Part shown: piece after piece, positions 56,863 to 64,000 of the stretch
Layout: each line of letters starts with the position of its first letter
How positions within the stretch are numbered: position 1 is the first letter of the stretch
NCBI GenBank assembly: GCA_015680685.1
Contig: MNCI01020158.1
Coordinates: 439,974 to 503,973 of the forward strand
Reading direction: 5' to 3'
Source: Gnetum montanum
Lineage: Eukaryota > Streptophyta > Gnetopsida > Gnetales > Gnetaceae
Length of the DNA: 64,000 nt
The notes under the pieces: generated by a model
Seen by the model: only the letters and a program-made list of their open reading frames with translations
What the model was told of the DNA's origin: nothing
Database searches by the model: none
Made by a program: the position numbers and the translations under genes

Positions 56863-57816
56863 TGAGCATCAAAGTATCAATTCAATCATCCCCCATTAAC
56901 ATGGCCTCGTCAACGAGCCCTTGTTGATGAGGCCTTGTTTATGTGATGTTGCCTCGTCAACAAGGCTACATCAATGTAGCATTTGCTACATCTATGAGGT
57001 CTCATCAATGTAGTACTAAAGCAAAAACTATATGTACAATCTCCCAACTATGTTTATGAAGGATTAAGTCTTAGTAGTAGCTAAACTCTTATAGTTTTTA
57101 CATTCAAAAGTTAGAATATTTTCCTAGGTGCCCACAATAAGAGTCATTGAGTGTACAAATATTTATTCGAGCACTATTGTACCTAAACACGATAGTGTGT
57201 GTGGTAATAAAGATGAGCTTCTTGATAAACCTTGTAGCATTCTAGATATTTTAAGATGTCTTATTCATGGATTTAATGCTTTCAATTATTTATTCAATGT
57301 TTTCCAGTAGTGAAGCTAATTAAGTAATTAAGTGAGATAAGATAGATAAATTAAATACATAAGTATCACCACTTTGAGCATAACATGTATTCTCTTGGTA
57401 ATTTTAATAGTGTTATTGCTCGGTACATCTAGTAGTGTAGCGCTTGGTAACCCAGTACTAGATATGTGGGTTTAAGACATGTATAGAAAGTAGGATTGGA
57501 TGCTTATGTTAGAACTAGTTAGAGACTAGTTAAATAGTTAAATTAAATTAGTTTTGAATTTCCACCATCCCTCTCTTCAAGTACCAAAACCATAAAAGCA
57601 TAAAATGATAAAAATCATATGGCTCAATTAGACTTAAACATACCCTTATACTTTATAAGTGTAATTGGAAAGACAATGAATGACCATTAGGGCAAGGTTC
57701 ACTTCCTAGAAGACTAGTGCATCAAAAACTAAAGAGTCCATGGAATTCAATTGGATTGCACATGAACACTTTGTGATTCGTATAGTTGGACATAGGGGTA
57801 CCTTCACTACTCATCA
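56863..57816 (+). repeat. LTR F, 5' LTR of element F
   Basis: 954 bp, TGAGCATCAAAG to ACTCATCA, followed by T and the PBS. It has the CCTCGTCAACGAG / CCTTGTTGATGAGG inverted repeats (56893-57010) and the AATAAAGA hairpin (57157-57213), and it is homologous to LTR E. Confidence 0.85.
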
Positions 57817-57817
57817 T

Positions 57818-57837
57818 TGGTATCGTTGCTAAGGACT
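57818..57837 (+). promoter_or_regulatory. Primer-binding site, tRNA-Asp type (F)
   Basis: TGGTATCGTTGCTAAGGACT, one base after LTR F; a decayed copy of the tRNA-Asp complement. Confidence 0.75.
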
Positions 57838-57990
57838 CTATTTGTTGAAACATGCACTATCTAGGAATAGTAAACATTATTAATAGTATTAGAAAAACCC
57901 AAGGACAACATCACTCCTAAACAACATATAATTAAAAAAGCATACTAATATTTTATTTGTTTGTAGAATTTCTTTTTTCTTCTCGTAGGC

Positions 57991-58291
57991 ATGAAGATGT
58001 CAAACCACCAACCCTATAGTAGTGCAAAGTGGTATATACTCATCCAGATGAGTATGTACCTAAGTTCACCTTCATCCTACTTCAAGATGAGCAACTACGA
58101 TGGTGTGATATGGAAGGTAACATTATAATGCCTCCTAATCATTCTATGCCTGTGATGCTTCTTTAAACTCTTAAGAAGTTGGGAATTTGCAATCTTCATG
58201 AAGAGTATGTTATGCATGACTACATTTATTGAGACTACCATCCCATTAAAACACAACATAGGAGAGATCGACACTAGGAGATGCATCACAA
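57991..58291 (+). pseudogene. gag: F gag, N-terminal part (cut by G)
   Basis: The start MKMSNHQPYSSAKWYILIQM at 57991 aligns with the E2 gag start (the TATACTCATC.AGATGAGTAT block at 58030 equals that at 11730). Stops soon appear. Element G is inserted at 58297; the rest of F should continue past the window. Confidence 0.65.
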
Positions 58292-58296
58292 GTTTG

Positions 58297-61026
58297 TGTT
58301 GGCGACCGTTTGGGACGCGACCGCCAACGAGTGTCCTCGAACAGGATTTAGGTGCCTACTGGTCTCTGGCTACACTAAGGCCCAGATACCTCCAAATAAA
58401 CTCAGTAGTTAATGTGAGTATGTGTGTGTGCTGTTGCGGCGTGTGGTTGTGTAAAATGTGACAATTTCGTTGTGTGTGAACTACAAATGACTTACTTTAA
58501 AGAGATTCAGCCAACCTTGCCAAGTACTGTGAGTTCTTGAAAATTTCCTATTTTGTTCAACTGCCTAGTCTAGGCGGCCCCTATAATACCTGCTNATCTT
58601 CAAGAAAATCCTATTATGCTACAAAAATTGCTGCGTAAACTACCACGTACGAGACTCCATTTTGACTAGATAATGGATGCCAACGATTGCATTTAAACAA
58701 AACCTTTAAAAGACTTGACAATTTCTGATTGAAATACCACGAGAATTCACTTTAAAGATAAAAAGAAGCTATTCTAGTCCCTTCAAAATACCAAATATTC
58801 TCTGAACCCTCTCGACTACTGAATTGTTCAACAGCGTGACTACAAACAGAGGCTCTCTTACAACAATCCCAATAGCAGTTCCCACACATTGCACAATAAC
58901 AAAATTTACTACTAAAATGCTCTCAAGGCTTTTAAACACAAGCGCTTCTATGGAAAAATTTTAATAGAAATATCTATCGGGCAACAAGAATAATAAGAGC
59001 AATCTAAAAATCCCAAAATTACTTGCCAAGGATGATACTATCTAAACCACTAGCTAAACAATTTAAACAAAACAAAAAATGAAATGCATAACTCACAGGA
59101 CCATGACAAAGAGGCTGAAATCTTTATTCTAGCAAGCCATCTTACAAGCAATCTTCTTTACAAATCTTCAAAGATGATGTGTGAGACCTCTTGTGATTCT
59201 CCCATGTGTTCCTCCCATTTTCCTCCATGACCCTTGAAGCCTTTTTATAGGGTTCCAAGGTAGGTAGGGAAGTTACAAATTTAAAGAAAATATCTCACCT
59301 AACTTCTCTCACAAGTAACTTGGCCAACCAATTAGAAGATTGCTTGGCCAACAAGTTCGGAAGATTACTTGCCCAACAAGTTAGGAGGTTACTTGCCCAA
59401 CAAGTTAGGTAAGTTACAACAATTTTGAGTGGTTGCAACCACCAAAGAGAAAAATAGGTTGACAAGCGGCCTTGGTAGTTACAATATCATAGAAAATTAA
59501 AACATAATCTCTAAAATACATAGGTATACAAGCTATAGTTACAACTTACTATAGGGAAGTTGCAATTTCCAAATATCCCAAATATCTCAAAAATATCTCT
59601 CCTAACCTTTCTCTCAAGTAACTTGGCCAACCAATAGGAGATTACTTGCTAAAATATCCTTAACTAACTTTTCTCCCAAGGAGGTTACAACTTACTCATT
59701 TAATTAGGAAGGATTTATTTATGTAATTAGGAGAGATTTATGCTTTGGAACTTATATCTATACTTTTAAATAAACATGTTTAAAATATCATAAACATGTT
59801 AATAAAAAATATTTGTAAGTGCTTAATATAACTTATATAATATATCAACCAACATTGTTTTTGAAGTCATGAGATAAATTAGAAAAGGGTCAGTTTATAA
59901 CTGGGGCTTCACATGTGCATATGGTATTGTGGATTATTTTAAAATTTTATTTAATAAGCTGCAAACTCCGGTTTACCAGCATCGGCCAGAAATATCTCTG
60001 GACACTTGTCCTGATGTGCCTCCGTGTCTTTGTTACCGTCTTCATCGGACTGGTATGCGATGCCGAATGCATCAGCGTTGGTCATGGCTGCTGTTTTGAA
60101 GGTAAGTTGCAGGAGGACGACATACCGCCTAAAATTCGAAATGAATCTTTCAGAAGGAAGAAGTCCTGTTTTAGCGATGAAATAATTGCACAAAAAATTT
60201 TGAAGTTACAGGGATGAACCAGAAACGCGCCTGCTCGTTGTTTTCCCTTTGCTCTTTGCCTTTTGTCCTCTATTTTTTTTGTTTATTTTCTACAGTGCAT
60301 TCGTAGATGTGCGGGACAGAACACTGAAAAATGCAGATTCTGATTTGGGGTTTTTCATGCATTCTACGTCCGCGTATTGTGTTGGTGCTGCAGTTATTGC
60401 CTTCATATGCCTTTGTGCACCCGCTGCCTACGTGTTCTGTTGACGCCATTTTCCGAATTAACCCTGCTGGAAGCCCTAGTGACGGAAAAACAGACCCACG
60501 AATTTTCCAAGAACGCCCAAAAAAATCGTTAGCAGAATCCGCGAACAGGGCTGCGATTTTCTGCGATCATTCAGAGCACATTAGGGCTACGATTTTTTGT
60601 GATTATACATTTGCAAGTATAATTTTTGTTGTTGGTATGCCTTCATCAGATCCGCGCCCAGGAATTCCATGTTTTGGTTTGCTATACTGCTTGAGTGAGG
60701 CGTGAGTGAGGGTTTGGCATTTGCAACATTGCAAGCCTCCAAAAACATAAACTAAAATATTTGCATTTTTAGAATATATTTTTATTTCTTTTGAATGGTA
60801 ACCGATGTTTGATAATGTCTCCGAAATATCCGAACGCCAATTTTGGCCTCAAATTTACTTCATATCAATCCTATCATCTCATTCAACCTTTAATTTACTC
60901 CACAAAGTTTTATCATACCAACAACCCTTGCATATATAACTTTGATAATTCTTGTAAGTTATTAAAACTTACCAAACTCAAAACCTTGAGTCTTACTATT
61001 CCATAAAATGGCCAAATGTGCCAACA
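58297..61026 (-). repeat. 3' LTR of element G
   Basis: 2730 bp, minus strand from TGTTGGCACATTTGGCC at 61026 to GGTCGCCAACA at 58297. TATA box TATAAAAAG at 59241-59250. The part from about 59480 to 58297 matches the solo LTR in inverted orientation; the part 59500-61000 does not, apart from the first 20-30 bases. One N at 58595. Confidence 0.85.
59950..60480. other. Possible captured gene fragment in the G LTR
   Basis: A GC-richer block with splice-like signals on the plus strand: donor GAAG|GTAAGT at about 60102 and acceptor TTTTCTACAG|TG at about 60296 after a long pyrimidine tract. Joining them keeps a phase-0 frame for about 14 further codons. The minus strand is also open (59951-60193, with FGIAYQSDEDGNKDTEA) and is followed by AATAAA. 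No protein family is recognised and the coding strand cannot be decided. Confidence 0.35.
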
Positions 61027-61045
61027 TTTCTGCCCCCTTAAAAAC
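61027..61045 (-). promoter_or_regulatory. Polypurine tract of element G
   Basis: Minus strand TTTAAGGGGGCAGAAA right before the LTR start TGTTGG. Confidence 0.8.
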
Positions 61046-61237
61046 TTAAATAAACTTATATAGCCTCATTCCCAAACTAAAACATCTTAAAATTTCCATT
61101 GAATTTTTATATTCAAGAAGAAATCTTTTTTGAGGAGAATTCTCATTTAACATAAGGTGAGATGGGACAAAAACTTCATTCCTAGGAGAAAATCAAACTG
61201 TACATAACAACTATACATTATCAAGTCCTTCAATGGA

Positions 61238-61750
61238 CTATTCTTGGGATGGAAACTGAATTGTAAGGGTTACCCTAGTGGGAATCTTCATCTCCTTCAC
61301 CTTTTCATAAGATATTTCTGATGTGATGTAGGCGGTCTTGTTATCTTCTTGTTTGGTAGAGCTCTCACCTTGATCTAATGAAGCTTTCTCTTCAAGCTTT
61401 TTTTCATTTTCTTTTCGGGAGGAGCTATGTTGTTCTTCTTCATTGACTCCTTCATTTTCTTCGCGAGAGGCCAAAGCTTCTCCCCATCCCCATGATGACT
61501 CTCCATGAGTTGGTGGTTCTTCTTCTTTTTCTTCATCTTTGGAGCAATCTTGATATTGCCCCCAAACATTGGACTCACTATCCAAACCCCAAGTGAGAAA
61601 AAAAAATTCATTGGATAGCCAAGCCATAAAAGGGCATTCCTTTGGAGCTCCACAAGATTTAGCCTTTAGATAGGCCTTCAATACATGCTCAGGGCAACAT
61701 CCCATCACATATGGAATAAAAGGCTTTCTCATTGCTCTCTTAAACTCCAT
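61238..61750 (-). CDS. Accessory ORF of element G, 170 residues
   Basis: Open frame between pol and the 3' LTR, ending about 190 bp before the PPT. The N-terminal 60 residues are compact with cysteines (RKPFIPYVMGCCPEHVLKAY, KSCGAPKECPFMAWLSNEFF), the middle is extremely acidic and serine-rich (DEEKEEEPP, SSSRKENEKKLEEK) and the end is ARVTLTIQF-like (PTRVTLTIQFPSQE). No signal peptide or membrane segment. Function unknown; such third ORFs are optional in Ty3/gypsy elements. A TATA box 71 bp upstream suggests a separate transcript. Start chosen at the first ATG after the TATA box. Confidence 0.65.
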   Translation of the reverse strand: MEFKRAMRKPFIPYVMGCCPEHVLKAYLKAKSCGAPKECPFMAWLSNEFFFLTWGLDSESNVWGQYQDCSKDEEKEEEPPTHGESSWGWGEALASREENEGVNEEEQHSSSRKENEKKLEEKASLDQGESSTKQEDNKTAYITSEISYEKVKEMKIPTRVTLTIQFPSQE

Positions 61751-61820
61751 TAGCTCTCTCTAATCTTCACTACCAAACTTGAAATGAAAGATGATGAAAT
61801 CTTAAGCAATCTAACCCTCC

Positions 61821-61827
61821 TTTTATA
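61821..61827 (-). promoter_or_regulatory. TATA box for the G accessory ORF
   Basis: Minus strand CACCTATAAAAGGAGGG, about 71-77 bp before the ATG at 61750. Nearly the same string, CCTATAAAAGGAGAC, occurs at 47112 in the solo G LTR. Confidence 0.55.
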
Positions 61828-62116
61828 GGTGCTAAAAATTTGAACTCCCATCCAAGTTTCTTCCACCAAGCTTTCTTCTTTTTACGCATTTAAAACATTT
61901 GTCACAATCCTCTCCAAGTGGTGGATGAGTCACCACCCCCACTTGTCAAACTTGTAGAATTCCACTTGTTTTACTTGCCCCCCCCCACTTGCCTCATTTG
62001 AAGGAAAGATAATGTTTCCAATATAAATAAAGCATAATTAAATATAATAGACACTATATCCTTAGTAATATTTACATAATACTATATACATATGTTATTT
62101 TTGTGGAATGACATCT
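61828..62116 (-). other. Spacer between integrase and accessory promoter of G
   Basis: AT-rich, non-coding, with a run of ten C near 61979-61988. Nothing else recognised. Confidence 0.5.
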
Positions 62117-62962
62117 TCAAGATGTATGCAATTGTCCCAAATAATGTTTTATATGCAAAACATTATATGGAAATTGCAATTCCATACCATCCAAGGTTGA
62201 TAATTTGTAGGTATCCTCTGACAATTGCTTTGTAATTTGAAAGGGACCAATCCATGTCGGTGTAAACTTATTTGGTTTCTTCATATTCCATAATAAGACA
62301 AGCTCTCCTATCTTGAAATTCCTTTTCAACAATTTCCTATCAAACCATCTTTTGACTAGAGAGGTATTTCGTAACAAATTATCCCTTGCTTTATCTACTT
62401 CAGCTGCTCTTTTAATAAGTAAAGTCATGAAACTTCTATCTTTGTCAGTCTTTTCACTATATCTTTGTACAAATTCAGAAGCTGAGCTTATAATCTTGTT
62501 TGTAATTCTTGCTGGCAAACCATAAACTAAGTTATATGGTGATGTCCCAATAGCTTTCTTGAATCTGATTCGATCTGACCATAATGCGGATTGTAGATAA
62601 TCAATCCAATTTCCCAGATTCCCATCCATCGATTTCTTGATATAAGCAATAAGCTTTTTATTGGTGGATTCTACTAGGCCATTTCCTTGAGGATAATAAT
62701 TTGATGAAGAAAATAATAAAATAAACTTTACAGATGCCCATCTGATAAACTCTTCGGATTTGAAGGCGGGTCCATTGTCTGACACTAATACTTCAGATAG
62801 ATCAAATCTACTTAGAATGTGATCTTCTAAGAACTTAATCACGTCTGATGCTGAACTTCCTCTTAAAGCCTTTGCTTCAGACCATTTAGTAAAATAATCA
62901 GTAGCTGTGAGAATAAACTTGTGTCTAGCTCTTGAAGGAGTAATTGTACCAATAAAATCCAA
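62117..62962 (-). CDS. G integrase, core and C-terminal part
   Basis: 281 residues. Core motifs: MDFIGTITPS at the start, LTATDYFTKWSEAKAL (first Asp), LVSDNGPAFKSEEFIRW (second Asp), NYYPQGNGLVESTNKKL (Glu), spacing as in D,D-35-E integrases. The C-terminal GPY/F module reads WIGPFQITKQLSEDTYKL. No chromodomain follows. Joins cDNA to the host chromosome. The frame is continuous with the zinc-binding part at 63001-63216, separated by one stop (about 62970), where the sequence CCATTACTG suggests a TGG or CAG codon turned into a stop. Confidence 0.9.
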   Translation of the reverse strand: MDFIGTITPSRARHKFILTATDYFTKWSEAKALRGSSASDVIKFLEDHILSRFDLSEVLVSDNGPAFKSEEFIRWASVKFILLFSSSNYYPQGNGLVESTNKKLIAYIKKSMDGNLGNWIDYLQSALWSDRIRFKKAIGTSPYNLVYGLPARITNKIISSASEFVQRYSEKTDKDRSFMTLLIKRAAEVDKARDNLLRNTSLVKRWFDRKLLKRNFKIGELVLLWNMKKPNKFTPTWIGPFQITKQLSEDTYKLSTLDGMELQFPYNVLHIKHYLGQLHTS

Positions 62963-63000
62963 ACCCCATTACTGAAATGGTCTATCCGTGACTACTGGTT

Positions 63001-63216
63001 TTAAAGGGGCTCTAGCCCTTTTAATCTTGGGTCCATGAACTGACATTTATAGCATTTTTGAATCTTTGAACTAATGTCTTGATACATGGAAGGCCAGTAA
63101 TATCCATATCGAAGTATATGTTGCATAGTTGACTTAGGGGATTCATAAAATAAATTCAAATGATCATGAAATTGTTCCAAGATGAAACTAATTTGATCAT
63201 TATGAACACATTCCAA
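63001..63216 (-). CDS. G integrase, zinc-binding part
   Basis: HHCC domain: FHDHLNLFYESPKSTMQHIL supplies the histidines (H-x-x-x-x... spacing with MQHILRYGYYWPSMYQDI), CYKCQ the cysteines. It lies just upstream of the core in the same direction and is interrupted from it only by a stop. Confidence 0.8.
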   Translation of the reverse strand: MECVHNDQISFILEQFHDHLNLFYESPKSTMQHILRYGYYWPSMYQDISSKIQKCYKCQFMDPRLKGLEPL

Positions 63217-63360
63217 TAAAACTCCCCGAAAATCTTTTCGATATAATATACCATCTTTAACAACAAATCTTCGTGCTCTTTTGAAGAAAGCTCTTTTTTG
63301 ACTTGCAGTTAAATTATTTGGGATTTTCCTTGTACTTAGAAATTTGAAAACATCATCATA

Positions 63361-63933
63361 TCAATTCTCTTTGTGGGTGTCAAGTGTATAAATTTCACTT
63401 TCTCTAGTCATTAACTTGGCTAGTCCCATTCCCTTAATTGTCTTGCATATTTCCAATGAAAATATGAAACTTTCCAACTTTATAAGCCATTTCCCTCTTT
63501 TCAATCCAATCTCATTTTGGGATAAGAATCGTTTGACTGTAGGTTCAATTAGCATAATGTGAACTAATGAACTCTCCAAATAATATTTAAAATGCTGAAG
63601 TGCTTTGATGATTGCGAAAGCTTGCTTCTCTAAGTCTGAGTAATTTAACTCTGAACCTTTCAACTGGTACCCAAAAAATCCAATTGGTTCCTCTTGACCT
63701 TCACTATCTTTTTGTGTAAAAACAGCGGCGATAGAATCATTTGAAGCAAAAGAGTATAACCAAAAATGTTCTTTAAGTCTAGGCTTTACCAAATACAGAG
63801 CCTCTTGTATAGCCTTTTTGATTTCTGACAAAGCTCTCTCTGATTCTGATGTTTTCTCTACTTGGACATCCTTTTTAAGCATATGCATCAAAGGTTTGGT
63901 AATTTCGGTAAACCCGGGGATGAACTTTTTCAC
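63361..63933 (-). CDS. G reverse transcriptase end and RNase H (partial)
   Basis: 190 residues: the RT connection FIPGFTEITKPLMHMLKKD, then RNase H-type FWLYSFASNDSIAAVFTQKD, GFFGYQLKGSELNYSDLEKQ and FAIIKALQHFKYYLE, as in Ty3/gypsy RNase H. The first catalytic Asp is replaced by S (YSFAS). The frame ends with a stop at 63361 before the integrase. RT lies at and beyond the right edge; SFFGKINF can be read at 63940-63965. Confidence 0.8.
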   Translation of the reverse strand: MKKFIPGFTEITKPLMHMLKKDVQVEKTSESERALSEIKKAIQEALYLVKPRLKEHFWLYSFASNDSIAAVFTQKDSEGQEEPIGFFGYQLKGSELNYSDLEKQAFAIIKALQHFKYYLESSLVHIMLIEPTVKRFLSQNEIGLKRGKWLIKLESFIFSLEICKTIKGMGLAKLMTRESEIYTLDTHKEN

Positions 63934-64000
63934 AAAGTTTATCTTCCCAAAGAAAGATCTAAGAGATTTCTTACTAGTGGGATGCTCAATATTCTGTACT

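Larger units (their letters stand above)
58297..64000 (-). mobile_element. Element G, Ty3/gypsy element with long LTR (partial)
   Basis: Minus strand, from right to left: RNase H, integrase with zinc-binding end, accessory ORF with its own TATA box, PPT and a 2.7 kb 3' LTR. RT, protease, gag and 5' LTR lie beyond 64000. The left flank GTTTG (58292-58296) is the expected TSD. It has the best preserved reading frames in the window, so it is probably the youngest insertion together with its solo relative. Confidence 0.85.

Noticed and set aside
45429-58291. LTRs E and F as the two ends of one inverted element
   Set aside because: They face opposite ways; E has a PPT and F has a PBS on the wrong sides for one element, and both have clean LTR ends. 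Two nested elements explain all parts.
46627-61026. 46627-48711 and 58297-61026 as the two LTRs of one element
   Set aside because: They are inverted to each other; the first has its own TSD on both sides and the second is joined to a PPT and pol on its right.
61238-61750. Envelope protein in element G
   Set aside because: No signal peptide, membrane segment or fusion-like region; the ORF is acidic and soluble-looking.

Overview
The window is a deeply nested stack of Ty3/gypsy-type LTR retrotransposons from a large plant genome. No ordinary host gene, tRNA, rRNA or bacterial-type feature was found. Plant origin is inferred from primer-binding sites that match plant tRNA-Asp, Athila-like and Tat/Ogre-like pol proteins, spliceosomal introns and the very old nested repeats; a gymnosperm is plausible but not proven. 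Two assembly gaps are present (291 N at 48001-48291 and one N at 58595).

Layout, left to right. 1-931: 5' LTR and PBS of a minus-strand element (L) that runs off the left edge. 932-5070: AT-rich degenerate repeats and unannotatable sequence. 5071-45428: an Athila-like minus-strand element (X) with 3' LTR 5071-5939, an accessory gene, integrase, RNase H, RT, protease and gag. X is split by E2 (6251-12828, a gag-protease-only element, TSD CTRTT) and by O (18309-40857, TSD GAGGY, gag plus accessory gene). O in turn contains N (20525 to about 35545), a GC-rich Tat/Ogre-like element with 5' LTR, gag, protease, RT-RNase H and the start of a second RNase H; its 3' end is lost. N's gag carries an inverted solo LTR of its own family (23156-24659, TSD GGGAG). 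45429-56862: element Y, minus strand, inserted in X's gag, with its accessory region cut by a solo LTR of family G (46627-48711, TSD CTAAG). 56863 onward: element F, plus strand, inserted in Y's protease. 58297-64000: element G, minus strand, inserted in F's gag and leaving the right edge.

The most unusual content is an accessory gene that occurs four times (in X, Y, O and N). In N it is antisense to gag-pol, lies between protease and RT, and can be read as eight exons joined by seven GT-AG introns with the reading frame kept across every junction. It has its own TATA box. Its first large exon resembles an NIF/FCP1-type HAD phosphatase with the catalytic acidic residues changed, followed by a plant-mobile-domain-like region and a coiled coil. 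In X, Y and O the accessory gene is in the sense direction after the pol position, like the env-like position of Athila.

Each element family carries its own short palindrome, repeated near the LTR TATA box and again near the internal promoter of the accessory gene: GATATC types in O, GCGTATACGC in N, GGCCTTGTTGATG-type inverted repeats in Y. The Athila-like LTRs also share a hairpin around the AATAAA signal and several copies of a polypurine tract. All coding regions except a few ORFs of G and N are interrupted by stops, in N mainly TAG, consistent with decay of methylated CAG codons. All similarity statements are from reading the sequence; no database search was run.
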